DNA from: Antribacter soli
Lineage (GTDB): Bacteria; Actinomycetota; Actinomycetes; Actinomycetales; Cellulomonadaceae
Direction: 5' to 3'
Assembly (NCBI RefSeq): GCF_021568775.1
Contig: NZ_JAKGSG010000042.1
Coordinates: 1-64,000 of the forward strand
DNA length: 64,000 nt
Shown: piece after piece, positions 18,505 to 26,365 of the stretch
Numbering within the stretch: the first letter of the stretch is position 1
Layout: the number at the start of each line of letters is the position of its first letter
Notes under the pieces: model-generated
What the model saw: the letters and a program-made list of their open reading frames with translations, nothing else
Databases searched by the model: none
Told to the model about the DNA's origin: nothing
Translations under genes and position numbers: made by a program

Positions 18505-19485
18505 GTGAACGTGAACATCGTTGATATCCCGGCCCACGGCACCACCGTAGCGGCCGGCACCCAGGCCGCACCGACCGCACCGTCCGCGCCCTCTGGCGCC
18601 CAGTACCGCATCGCCCACGGCACGCACCACGCCACCGTTACCGAGGTCGGCGCCGCCGTGCGCGAGTACACGGTGGACGGCCGCGACGTCGTCGTCCCGT
18701 TCGCCGAGGACGAGATCAACCCCGTCTACAACGGCGCCGTGCTGCTCCCCTGGCCGAACCGCCTGCGCGACGGCGCCTACACCTTCGACGGCGTCGAGTA
18801 CCGGCTCCCGCTCACCGAGCCGGGCCGCGGCACCGCGCTGCACGGCCTGGCGTCCTGGGAGCGGTGGTCCCTCGTGTCCCACGAGGAGTCGGCCGTCGAG
18901 CTGGAGCTCGCCCTCGTGCCGCAGCCCGGCTACCCGTTCGCGATCGTCTCCCGGGTCCGCTACGCCCTCTCCGACGCCGGCCTCGAGGTGACGCTCACCA
19001 CATCGAACACCGGGTCGACGCCCGCTCCGTACGGCGCCGGCTTCCACCCGTGGCTGTCCACGGGCGGCGCCCCGCTCGACGAGTGCACGGTCCGACTCGA
19101 CGCGACCACCCGGGTCACCACCGACGAGCGCCTCCTGCCGACCGGCACCGAGCCCGCCGCGGGCGACTTCGACCTGCGCATCGCCCGGGCGGCGCGCGGC
19201 CTCGACCTCGACGACGCCTACGTGGACGTCCTGCGCGACGCCGAAGGACTCTCCTGGGGCCTGCTGACCGGCCCCGACGGTCGCACCGCGGCCCTCTGGA
19301 TGGACGGGTCCATGGACGTGTGGCAGATCTGCTCCGGCAACCACGTCGACGCCGGGTACCGGCGCATGGGCATGGCGATCGAGCCGATGAGCTGCGTCGC
19401 CGACGCCTTCGTCACGGGCGAGCGGCTCGTGCGGCTCGCGCCGGGCGGCTCCCACGTGGTCCGTTGGGGCATGACGCTCTCGTGA
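18505..19485 (+). CDS. Aldose 1-epimerase family protein
   Basis: A 326-residue galactose-mutarotase-like protein with the beta-sandwich of the GalM superfamily. The substrate-binding Arg is in LLPWPNRLRDGAYTFDG, the catalytic His in RGTALHGLASWERW, the second His in GAGFHPWLS, and a late acidic site is in IEPMSCVADAF. It interconverts alpha and beta anomers of a hexose or related sugar. About 35 N-terminal residues (Ala/Thr/Pro-rich) precede the domain, and the ribosome site is weak; GTG 18511 is an alternative start. It is divergent from an aldo/keto reductase across 118 bp. Confidence 0.88.
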   Translation: MNVNIVDIPAHGTTVAAGTQAAPTAPSAPSGAQYRIAHGTHHATVTEVGAAVREYTVDGRDVVVPFAEDEINPVYNGAVLLPWPNRLRDGAYTFDGVEYRLPLTEPGRGTALHGLASWERWSLVSHEESAVELELALVPQPGYPFAIVSRVRYALSDAGLEVTLTTSNTGSTPAPYGAGFHPWLSTGGAPLDECTVRLDATTRVTTDERLLPTGTEPAAGDFDLRIARAARGLDLDDAYVDVLRDAEGLSWGLLTGPDGRTAALWMDGSMDVWQICSGNHVDAGYRRMGMAIEPMSCVADAFVTGERLVRLAPGGSHVVRWGMTLS

Positions 19486-19699
19486 GCCGAGGCACCCGCC
19501 CGAGCCGCGAGTCGATGGGGACTTCTCCCCCACCCGAGTGATGTCGTCGCCGGGAGGTTGTCGGTGGGACCGGGTACCGTGCACCCGGCGTGTTGCGGCG
19601 CGCGCGTCACGAAATCCCAGGTCGTCGCTCCCCTGTACCTGAGAATGGGGGCGGCCGCTCCCCGTCGACAGGGCGGCCGGGCGAGGCAAGGAGAGGTCC

Positions 19700-20305
19700 G
19701 TGCAGGAACGCGAGGTGCGCATCTGCGTCGTCGGTGACGAGCTGGCCGTAGGAGTGGGCGACGCCCGAGCACTCGGGTGGACCGGCCGGGTCGTGGCGCG
19801 CACGCACTTCGACCGGCCGGCCATGGTGTTCCCCCTCGCCATCCCCGGCGAGACGACGACGCAGCTCAGCGCCCGCTGGGAGGCCGAGGCGTGGGCGCGG
19901 TTCGGCCCGGAGGGCGAGGTGGAGAACCGCCTCGTCGTCGCCCTCGGCCGGCACGACGTCGGCTCGAACCTGTCCGTGGCCCGGTCGCGCCTGAACCTGG
20001 CGAACATCCTCGACGTCGCCGACTCGCACCGGGTGCCGGCCTTCGTCGTCGGCCCGCCGCCGGGGCGGCCGGAGGACGGCGAGCGGATCGCGGAGCTGTC
20101 CGACGCGTTCGCGGATGTGGCAAGCCGCCGTCGCGTCCCGTACGTGGACACGTACACGCCGCTCGCGTCGCACGAGCAGTGGCTCGCGGACCTCGCGCAG
20201 AACGGCAGCACCTACCCGGGCCAGGCGGGCTACGGCCTCATGGCGTGGCTGGTACTGCACACGGGCTGGCACGCCTGGCTGGGACTGCCCCAGGACGAGG
20301 CCTGA
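19700..20305 (+). CDS. SGNH-fold protein with altered catalytic residues
   Basis: A 201-residue protein that follows the GDSL/SGNH hydrolase layout, yet the catalytic positions are changed. Block I reads VVGDELAVGVGD, with Glu14 where the nucleophile Ser of GDS stands. Block III reads ALGRHDVGSN in place of GxND. Block V reads NGSTYPGQAGYG, where the family has DxxHPxxxGY, so both Asp and His are lost. It is therefore probably inactive as an esterase and may bind a ligand or partner. GTG 19700 has AAGGAGAG about 5 nt upstream. It has no signal peptide and stands alone between a 214-bp gap and a long hairpin. Confidence 0.75.
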   Translation: MQEREVRICVVGDELAVGVGDARALGWTGRVVARTHFDRPAMVFPLAIPGETTTQLSARWEAEAWARFGPEGEVENRLVVALGRHDVGSNLSVARSRLNLANILDVADSHRVPAFVVGPPPGRPEDGERIAELSDAFADVASRRRVPYVDTYTPLASHEQWLADLAQNGSTYPGQAGYGLMAWLVLHTGWHAWLGLPQDEA

Positions 20306-20350
20306 CGCCGGCGTGACGTAGGGCCGGGTGGTGTGCCTGGGGCCGGGGCA

Positions 20351-20392
20351 CGCCTGTCTGGTCGCCTCCTCCAGGAGGCGACCAGACAGGCG
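20351..20392. terminator. 20-bp perfect hairpin, bidirectional
   Basis: Perfect 20-bp arms with a two-base CC loop lie between the convergent SGNH-like gene and the DUF4097 gene. It can serve both strands; there is no U-tract. Confidence 0.75.
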
Positions 20393-20409
20393 TCGGGCAG
20401 CGGCGGGTC

Positions 20410-21207
20410 TCAGCCCCGCGAGACGGACGCCACGCCCGAGACCGTGTTGGTCGAGACGTAGGCCGCCGCGCCGGGCTCCGCGTGGTCGACGACCACGGTG
20501 CGCTGAGCACTGGAGGGGACCGGGACGCCGTCGAGCACGACCTTTCCGGTCACGCTGCGGGCCCGCAGGTTGACGGGCGAGCCGGCGTCCAGGTGCACGC
20601 CGACCGACCCCGACACGGTCTTGACGGTGACGAGCGGCGTGGTGCCGTCGGCCGTCACGTCGACGGAGCCCGACACGCCGTTCACGGTCACGCGGCCCAG
20701 CGCACCCGTGAGGGCGACCGAGCCGGAAACGGTGGCGGTCGTGACGTCACCCGCGTGCTCGGACACCGTGATGGGGCCGGAGACCGACTTGGTCGCGAGC
20801 GTGCCGCTCGTACCCGAGACCGCCAGCGCGCCGCTGACCGTCTTCGCGTCGACGCGACCCTGCCCGCCGGTCACCACGATCTCCGCGCCGACCGCCGCGA
20901 CGTCCAGGACCGTCGAGGACGGGACGGTGACCCGCACCGTCGCCGAGTCCTGGTCCTTGAGGCCGCGGAAGCGGTCCACGAACCCCTCCACGCCGGGGAA
21001 GTCGTAGGCGATCCGCAGGCTGCCGTGCTCGGCCAGGACCTGCAGCGGCCGCGAGGAGACGTCGAGGACCTCGACGAGAGCGCCGGAGGCGCGCGACGGG
21101 TCCGCGATCACCTCCGCCCGGCCGTTCGTGAGTCGGACGGTGAGGCTCCGCACATCCGCGACCTCGATGGTCTGCGGTGCGGCGACGCTCCAGGACTCGG
21201 TGCTCAT
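20410..21207 (-). CDS. DUF4097-type beta-repeat protein (third gene of PadR operon)
   Basis: A 265-residue protein built from short beta repeats with the recurring core VSGSV/VSGAL (DAKTVSGALAVSG; TKSVSGPITVSE; TATVSGSVALTG; NGVSGSVDVTA; KTVSGSVGVHL). This matches DUF4097/DUF4098 and suggests a right-handed beta-solenoid. No signal peptide or membrane segment is evident, so it is predicted cytosolic or membrane-associated through partners. The start overlaps the padR stop as ATGA. It is a paralogue of the first gene of the operon (shared opening ESWxVxxPQTIEV). Related PadR-DUF4097 operons in actinobacteria are thought to respond to envelope stress, but the molecular role is not known. Confidence 0.8.
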   Translation of the reverse strand: MSTESWSVAAPQTIEVADVRSLTVRLTNGRAEVIADPSRASGALVEVLDVSSRPLQVLAEHGSLRIAYDFPGVEGFVDRFRGLKDQDSATVRVTVPSSTVLDVAAVGAEIVVTGGQGRVDAKTVSGALAVSGTSGTLATKSVSGPITVSEHAGDVTTATVSGSVALTGALGRVTVNGVSGSVDVTADGTTPLVTVKTVSGSVGVHLDAGSPVNLRARSVTGKVVLDGVPVPSSAQRTVVVDHAEPGAAAYVSTNTVSGVASVSRG

Positions 21208-21926
21208 CGGGATGCTCCGTTCGTGTCGGTCGTTCCGGTGGTCATTCTGGTGGCATCCGGGACGCCAGGCGATCCGGGCGGACCGCCGGGTCCCGGGGTG
21301 GTGGGTGGTCCCTGCGCGGTCGGCAGGGTCGCGACGATCGCCGAGCGGGCGCTGGCGAGGACGGTGCGGACGGTGTCCACGGTGAGCGTGGAGACGGCGC
21401 TCGCGACGTCGGCCTCCCGCAGGTCTGCCAGGACGTCGTCGCGGAACCGGCGGAGCACCATCTCGGCCTCCTGCCGCAGGGTGTACGACGTCGCACGGCG
21501 CGGGTCCGGCGGCGTGCCGGGCCCAGGCCGCGGACGAGCCCGCGCCTCCTGCGCCGCCGCGGCGAGCTCGGCGCGCAGGCCCTGCATCGTGCTGCGGATG
21601 TCCTGCCGGAGGTCGTCGGCGCGGGTGCGCACCGTCTCGGCGACGGCACGCTCGAGACGCCGCACGTCGTCCCAGCGGGCCTCCACCTCCGCTCGGCCTT
21701 CGGGCGTGAGCTCGTACGTCGCCTTGCGGCCGGCCTCCGAACGGCGCACCAGGCCCTCCTCCTCGAGGCGGGCCAGGCGCGGGTAGATCGTCCCGGCGCT
21801 CGGCCGGTAGGTACCGCCGAAGCGACCGGCCAGCTCCGTGATGAGCTCGTACCCGTGTCGCGGCCCCTCGACGAGCAGCACCAGGAGGTACAGGCGCAGC
21901 TCGCCGTGAGCGAAGACGGGAGGCAT
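21204..21926 (-). CDS. PadR-family transcriptional regulator
   Basis: A 240-residue winged-helix regulator. The N-terminal PadR domain runs about 1-85 (LRLYLLVLLVEGPRHGYELITELAGRF; AGTIYPRLARLEEEGLVRR; RKATYELTPEGRAEVEAR). A coiled-coil dimerisation region follows, then a Pro/Gly/Thr-rich tail from about residue 200. Its length is that of the longer PadR proteins with a C-terminal effector or dimer region. It lies between two DUF4097 genes, overlapping each by one or four bases, and probably represses its own operon through the palindromes at 22821-22860. Confidence 0.9.
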   Translation of the reverse strand: MPPVFAHGELRLYLLVLLVEGPRHGYELITELAGRFGGTYRPSAGTIYPRLARLEEEGLVRRSEAGRKATYELTPEGRAEVEARWDDVRRLERAVAETVRTRADDLRQDIRSTMQGLRAELAAAAQEARARPRPGPGTPPDPRRATSYTLRQEAEMVLRRFRDDVLADLREADVASAVSTLTVDTVRTVLASARSAIVATLPTAQGPPTTPGPGGPPGSPGVPDATRMTTGTTDTNGASR

Positions 21927-22795
21927 CAGAGCGCGTCCGTGACCGGACCGCCGGGCGGGGCGTCGGCCGGGCCGGGCGTCCCGTAGGCCGGGGCGTGCTC
22001 AGAGGCGCCACCGAGCACCGTCACGTTGCCGGAGACCGTGGACGCCTTGAGGTACGTGGGCGCGCCGGCGCGGCCAGGCTGCACCTGCCGCTCGCCGCGT
22101 CCGTTGATCTCCAGGCCGCCCACGACGACCCGGCCGCTCACCGCGGACACCATGGTGTCGACGACGCCCGCGTCCGGCAGTCGCAGCAGGAGGTTGCCCG
22201 AGATCGCGCTGGACCTCACGGTGCGCGGCTGCGCGGTCAGGTCGATCGTCACGTCGCCCGACACCGAGCTCGACACGACCTCGTCGACGGCGCCTGTGGC
22301 GGTGACGTCACCGGAGACCGTGCTGCTCGTGAGGTGACCGCTGTGCTCCCGGACGGTGACGTCGCCCGAGACCGAGGAGATCTTGAGCGACCCCGCCGTG
22401 CGGGACACGAGCAGCGAGCCGGACACGGTCGAGACCTTCGCGCCCGCCGTCGTGCCCGCCAGGAGGCCCTCGCCCCGGACGGTGCCGAGCTTCACCGTGA
22501 CGTCGCGCGGGACCGCCACGTGGATGTCGGCGCGCGCCCGTCCGTGGAAGTCCCGGAACTGCGCGAGGAACGCCTGCCAGCCGCTCAGGCCCGTCTCGTG
22601 GCCGACGACGAGGCGTCCGCCGTCGAACCTGACCTCGACCGGCCTGCCGTCCACGGAGTGCACCTCCACCCGCGTCACCGGCTCGTCGTGGGCCACGACG
22701 TCCAGCCGGCCGTCCACGACGTGCGCCGCGAGCGCCGTCACGCCGTCCACCTCGATGGTCTGCGGACCGGTGACGGTCCAGGACTCGCTGCTCAT
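21926..22795 (-). CDS. DUF4097-type beta-repeat protein (first gene of PadR operon)
   Basis: A 289-residue paralogue of the third gene, with opening SSESWTVTGPQTIEVDGV and the same VSGxV repeats (STVSGSLLVS; SSVSGDVTVRE; STVSGDVTATG; SSVSGDVTIDL; SAISGNLLLRL; STVSGNVTVLG). A Pro/Gly-rich tail ends the chain. ATG 22795 follows GGGGAGCGGGC. The stop overlaps the padR ATG as TGATG. Likely an extended beta-sheet scaffold; no catalytic motif is visible. Confidence 0.8.
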   Translation of the reverse strand: MSSESWTVTGPQTIEVDGVTALAAHVVDGRLDVVAHDEPVTRVEVHSVDGRPVEVRFDGGRLVVGHETGLSGWQAFLAQFRDFHGRARADIHVAVPRDVTVKLGTVRGEGLLAGTTAGAKVSTVSGSLLVSRTAGSLKISSVSGDVTVREHSGHLTSSTVSGDVTATGAVDEVVSSSVSGDVTIDLTAQPRTVRSSAISGNLLLRLPDAGVVDTMVSAVSGRVVVGGLEINGRGERQVQPGRAGAPTYLKASTVSGNVTVLGGASEHAPAYGTPGPADAPPGGPVTDAL

Positions 22796-22820
22796 GCCCG
22801 CTCCCCGCCTCGTCGACTCA

Positions 22821-22860
22821 CGCGATATATCGCGTCTCCGAGACACGCTATATCGCGTCT
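22821..22860 (-). promoter_or_regulatory. AT-rich palindromes upstream of the PadR operon (candidate operators)
   Basis: CGCGATATATCGCG at 22821-22834 is a perfect 14-bp palindrome. A second imperfect one fills 22841-22860. Both carry AGACGCGATATA on the minus strand, 23 nt apart. They lie 26-65 nt before the first ATG, where the promoter should be, and stand out from the GC-rich surroundings. Binding by the encoded PadR protein is inferred. Confidence 0.6.
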
Positions 22861-22984
22861 TTGGCGCCGACAACCCCCGGCGCGGAAGATCAGGGTCGGA
22901 TCAGGGGGAACCCGCAGGTTCGGCCGGAGCGCGCGCGTATGGGACCATGGGACGAACCCATCGGTCACCTGTCAGGAGACACCC

Positions 22985-23059
22985 ATGAGCAAGCGCGGTC
23001 GGAAGCGTCGCAGCCGCAAGGGCAGTGCCGCCAACCACGGCAGGCGTCCCAACGCCTGA
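22985..23059 (+). CDS. Ribosomal protein bL37
   Basis: A 24-residue, very basic protein, MSKRGRKRRSRKGSAANHGR followed by RPNA. It matches the short actinobacterial large-subunit protein bL37 first seen in mycobacterial ribosome structures (family consensus around KRGRKKRxRKxxxANHGKRPN). AGGAGA lies 5 nt before ATG, and a strong intrinsic terminator follows 25 nt after the stop, so it is a complete single-gene unit. Such genes are easily missed by standard gene finders because of their length. The identification rests on near-complete agreement with the remembered family sequence. Confidence 0.88.
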   Translation: MSKRGRKRRSRKGSAANHGRRPNA

Positions 23060-23084
23060 GCATGCCCACACCTTGTGGGTACGG

Positions 23085-23120
23085 AAAAGGCGGGAATCCT
23101 CGATCGGATTCCCGCCTTTT
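23085..23120. terminator. Bidirectional intrinsic terminator (bL37 / rsrA)
   Basis: A perfect 15-bp stem with AAAA on one side and TTTT on the other and a 6-nt loop serves the convergent ends of bL37 (plus) and rsrA (minus). Confidence 0.9.
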
Positions 23121-23137
23121 GCGCACCCACAGGGTTG

Positions 23138-23425
23138 TCAGGCGAAGAGCTGCTGCCGGATGCGCGAGCGCAACGTCTCAGGCGCCCGCTCGCTGCACGA
23201 CCGCCGCACCAGCTTCTTCACGAGCTCCTCGATGCTCAGCTCCGCCAGGCACGGTGAGCAGTGCGCCACGTGCGCGCGCATCCGCTGCTCGTCTTCCGGC
23301 GTCATCTCCGAGTCGAGGTACTCGTAGATGTGCGTGAGCGCGTGCTCACACTCGTTCTCCCCGCCCGTGTCGTGCGGGATCGGTTTCACCACGGACGCCT
23401 CCCCGCGCCGCTCCTGCTCGCTCAC
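23138..23425 (-). CDS. rsrA: Zinc-binding anti-sigma factor of SigR
   Basis: A 95-residue ZAS-family anti-sigma factor. Its redox zinc site is visible as Cys26, His52, Cys56 and Cys59 (HVAHCSPC). The spacing is the same as Cys11-His37-Cys41-Cys44 of Streptomyces RsrA. Under thiol oxidation such proteins form a disulfide, lose zinc and release sigma-R; the reduced state returns through the mycothiol/thioredoxin systems the sigma factor induces. The N-terminus is about 15 residues longer than RsrA. GTG 23425 overlaps the sigR stop as GTGA, so the pair is made together. Confidence 0.93.
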   Translation of the reverse strand: MSEQERRGEASVVKPIPHDTGGENECEHALTHIYEYLDSEMTPEDEQRMRAHVAHCSPCLAELSIEELVKKLVRRSCSERAPETLRSRIRQQLFA

Positions 23426-24135
23426 TGCCCACCTCCGGGCGACTTCGTCGCAACAAGTCCTCGTTCGGCCGCGTAGTCGGAGAGCAGCTCGCGCAGCTGC
23501 CGACGACCGCGGTGCAACCGTGACATCACCGTCCCGATCGGTGTCCCCATGATCTCGGCGATCTCCTTGTAGGGGAAGCCCTCGACGTCGGCGTAGTACA
23601 CGACCATCCGGCGATCTTCGGGCAGCGCCGCCAGCGCCCGCTTCACGTCGCTGTCGGGCAGGTGGTCCAGCGCCTCGGCCTCGGCCGAGCGCAACCCCTG
23701 CGACGTGTGCGACGCCGCGCGCGCGATCTGCCAGTCCTCGACCTCCTCGGCCTGCGACTGCTGCGGCTCGCGCTGCTTCTTGCGGTAGCTGTTGATGAAC
23801 GTGTTCGTCAGGATGCGGTACAGCCAGGCCTTCAGGTTCGTGCCCGGGCGGTACTGGTGGAACGCCGCGAACGCCTTGGCGAACGTCTCCTGGACCAGGT
23901 CCTCCGCGTCCGCGGGGTTGCGCGTCATGCGCAGCGCCGCCGAGTACAGCTGGTCGAGGTACTGCAGGGCGTCGGTCTCGAAGCGCACGGCGCGGGCGGA
24001 CGCGTCCTCCCCCAGCGGGGCACGGTCCGTCTGCTCGTCCGTCTCGGGCGCGTCGGCCTCGGTCCGGTCGAGGTTCTCGAGCTCGTCGAGGCCCTCGCCG
24101 ACCGCCGGCTCCACCGGGTTCTCGGTCATCGGCAT
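23422..24135 (-). CDS. sigR: ECF sigma factor for thiol-oxidative stress (SigR/SigH)
   Basis: An ECF12-type sigma factor, 237 residues from ATG 24135 (ATG 24129 also possible). Region 2 is [41 protein letters not shown] (split here for length: [14 protein letters not shown] is the core). Region 4 contains [20 protein letters not shown] and [18 protein letters not shown]. It directs transcription of thioredoxin, mycothiol and protein-quality genes. A consensus SigR promoter lies upstream at 24319-24345, indicating autoregulation. The frame stays open up to that promoter, with ATG 24306 in frame, so an isoform with 57 extra residues is possible, as known for Streptomyces sigma-R prime. Confidence 0.92.
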   Translation of the reverse strand: MPMTENPVEPAVGEGLDELENLDRTEADAPETDEQTDRAPLGEDASARAVRFETDALQYLDQLYSAALRMTRNPADAEDLVQETFAKAFAAFHQYRPGTNLKAWLYRILTNTFINSYRKKQREPQQSQAEEVEDWQIARAASHTSQGLRSAEAEALDHLPDSDVKRALAALPEDRRMVVYYADVEGFPYKEIAEIMGTPIGTVMSRLHRGRRQLRELLSDYAAERGLVATKSPGGGQ

Positions 24136-24318
24136 CGAGCCTATCCGTGCGGGCCAGGCCGCGTCCGCAATCTCACCAGTGCGGTGGCCCACACCCTTGA
24201 CGGGACCGGACTCCGTCGCCGCGCCCAGGATCCGGGAGTCCGAGGGCACCGCGAAGAGCGGAACAGGGGCGGGTCCGGTCTCCCGGTCCGCGACGAGGCG
24301 TGTCATCACGTCGGGTAG

Positions 24319-24345
24319 AACGGCGGCACACGGCAGGGCATTCCC
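24319..24345 (-). promoter_or_regulatory. SigR-type autoregulatory promoter
   Basis: On the minus strand GGGAAT (24345-24340) is followed by exactly 18 nt and GTT (24321-24319), the consensus of sigma-R/sigma-H promoters. The expected transcript start, about 7 nt past GTT, falls within a few bases of the in-frame ATG at 24306 and about 175 nt before the main sigR start. Confidence 0.8.
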
Positions 24346-24419
24346 CTCCCGGGCGGTCTCGTGGATCACCTGGCCTGTCCGGCGGTGCGATCGGGCCGAG
24401 CCTCTGTCAAGGTGGACCC

Positions 24420-24911
24420 ATGCTGCTGCGACACATGGCAAGGCCGTTGCTCGGTTCCTGGTTCATCTACGACGGGGCCCAGGCGGCCCTGCACCCGAAC
24501 GAGCACCTGCAGGCGGCGCGGGAGGGCTCGGTCCTGGCCACCAAGACGTTCGGCGTCGAGCCGCTCACGGAGAAGCAGCTCACGACGCTCGTGCGGGCGC
24601 ACGGTGCCGCGACTGCCGCCGCCGGGCTCCTGCTCGCGCTCGGGAAGGCGCCACGCGTGTCGGCCCTCGCGCTCGCGCTGCTCACCCTCCCGCTCGCGGC
24701 CGTGAACCAGCCGTTCACTGCGCCGAAGGCGGAGCGGTCCGCACGGACCGAGCGGTTCGTGCGGAACCTCGGTGCAGTCGGCGCCGCGCTCATCGCGGGC
24801 GCCGACATGGAGGGCCGGCCCGGCGTCGCGTGGCGTGTTCAGCACGCGCGCGCGACGCGGGCAGCCGTCCACGCCGCGAAGGACGCGAAGAAGGCCGTCA
24901 CGCACGCCTGA
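24420..24911 (+). CDS. DoxX-family membrane protein
   Basis: A 163-residue small membrane protein of the DoxX/SURF4-like type. It opens with [21 protein letters not shown], the usual first helix with the conserved F-x-x-x-G pattern, and has further hydrophobic helices ([43 protein letters not shown]). The C-terminus is basic and Ala-rich. AAGGTGG lies just before ATG. It is divergent from sigR across 284 bp containing the sigR promoter. DoxX relatives support membrane redox or thiol homeostasis in actinobacteria, which would fit this location, but this link is inferred. Confidence 0.82.
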   Translation: MLLRHMARPLLGSWFIYDGAQAALHPNEHLQAAREGSVLATKTFGVEPLTEKQLTTLVRAHGAATAAAGLLLALGKAPRVSALALALLTLPLAAVNQPFTAPKAERSARTERFVRNLGAVGAALIAGADMEGRPGVAWRVQHARATRAAVHAAKDAKKAVTHA

Positions 24912-25023
24912 CCGGCCGCCCCTCAGCCTGACCGGTCACGTGATCGGGTCGACGTGCGCGGCAGGGACCGCCGCGGGGCGGCCGGGACGGCGGGGCGGCA
25001 GCCCGCCGCGATAACCTCGGCAC

Positions 25024-26355
25024 ATGACGGACACGCCGACCACCACCGCCCCCGCCGCCGCAGCCTGGGAGGCACCGCTCGCGGGCGGCCCGCTGGACGC
25101 GACGGTCGACGTGCCCGGCAGCAAGTCCCTCACGAACCGCCTGCTGGTGCTCGCCGCCCTGGCAGACGGCCCGGGAGTGCTCCACGGAGCCCTGCGCAGC
25201 CGTGACACCGACCTCATGATCGGTGCTCTCCGTGCGCTCGGCACGCAGGTCGAGGAGGGCGACGTCCCGTCGACGCTGCACGTGACGCCCGGCCCCCTGC
25301 ACGGCGGCACGAACATCGACACCGGCCTGGCCGGCACGGTCATGCGCTTCCTACCTTCTGTGGCCGCCCTCGCCGACGGGCCCGTCCGGTTCGACGGCGA
25401 CCCTGAGGCGCGCGTGCGCCCCATGGGCCCGGTCCTGGCGGCGCTCAATGCGCTCGACATCCCCATCGCGGGAGACGACGGCGGCGCGGTACCGACCCAC
25501 CTGCCGTTCACGGTCGGTGGCCGTGGCCACGTGCGCGGAGGGTCGGTCGACGTGGACGCGTCGGGATCGTCCCAGTTCGTGTCCGGCCTGCTGCTGGCCG
25601 CGGCGCGGTTCGACCAGGGCCTCACCCTGCGCCACGTCGGCACCACGCTGCCGAGCCTGCCTCACATCGAGATGACGGTGGACACGCTCCGCTCCGTCGG
25701 TGTCACCGTCGACGACAGCCGTGACGGCATCTGGCGGGTCTTCCCCGGCCCGGTCCACGCGGGCGAGTTCCGCGTCGAGCCCGACCTGTCGAACGCCGCG
25801 CCGTTCCTCGCGGCCGCGGTCATCGCGGGCGGCACCGTCCGCGTCCCGGGCTGGCCCGACAAGACCACCCAGCCGGGCGCCCTCGTGCCCGACCTGCTGA
25901 CCCGCATGGGCGGCGCCGCCTCCCTCGACGGCGACGTGCTCTCCGTGACCGGCACGGGCGCGATCCACGGCATCGACGTCGACCTGCGCGCCGCCGGCGA
26001 GCTCGCACCCACCTTCGCCGCGCTCGCCGCGCTGGCGGACTCGCCCACGCGGCTCCGCGGGATCGCGCACCTGCGCGGCCACGAGACGGACCGCCTGGCG
26101 GCCCTGGCGCGCGAGATCACGCGGCTCGGCGGGCAGTGCGAGGAGACCCGGGACGGGCTCGTCATCACGCCGCGGCCGCTGCACGGCGACGTGTTCCGCA
26201 CCTACGCCGACCACCGCATGGCCACGTCGGCCGCGCTGCTGGGCCTGCGGGTCGCCGGCCTGCGTGTCGAGGACGTGGACACGACGGCCAAGACGCTCCC
26301 CGGCTTCACCGGGATGTGGCTCCGCATGCTGGCCGGGTCCAGGACGCCCGAGTGA
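25024..26355 (+). CDS. aroA: 3-phosphoshikimate 1-carboxyvinyltransferase (EPSP synthase)
   Basis: The sixth step of the shikimate pathway, joining shikimate-3-phosphate and phosphoenolpyruvate. The protein has 443 residues. Recognisable sites are [11 protein letters not shown] (substrate phosphate loop), [12 protein letters not shown] in place of the more common [19 protein letters not shown], the catalytic region [20 protein letters not shown], and [15 protein letters not shown] near the end. It forms a unit with rsgA, which begins 10 nt after its stop. Position beside sigR-rsrA and rsgA is a conserved arrangement in actinobacteria. Confidence 0.96.
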   Translation: MTDTPTTTAPAAAAWEAPLAGGPLDATVDVPGSKSLTNRLLVLAALADGPGVLHGALRSRDTDLMIGALRALGTQVEEGDVPSTLHVTPGPLHGGTNIDTGLAGTVMRFLPSVAALADGPVRFDGDPEARVRPMGPVLAALNALDIPIAGDDGGAVPTHLPFTVGGRGHVRGGSVDVDASGSSQFVSGLLLAAARFDQGLTLRHVGTTLPSLPHIEMTVDTLRSVGVTVDDSRDGIWRVFPGPVHAGEFRVEPDLSNAAPFLAAAVIAGGTVRVPGWPDKTTQPGALVPDLLTRMGGAASLDGDVLSVTGTGAIHGIDVDLRAAGELAPTFAALAALADSPTRLRGIAHLRGHETDRLAALAREITRLGGQCEETRDGLVITPRPLHGDVFRTYADHRMATSAALLGLRVAGLRVEDVDTTAKTLPGFTGMWLRMLAGSRTPE

Positions 26356-26365
26356 CGGCCGCCTG

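Noticed and set aside
23422-24441. Taking the full open frame to 24441 as the sigR start
   Set aside because: The region beyond 24306 lies upstream of the SigR promoter and would not be on the transcript. Only ATG 24306 (isoform) and ATG 24135/24129 (main form) are plausible.
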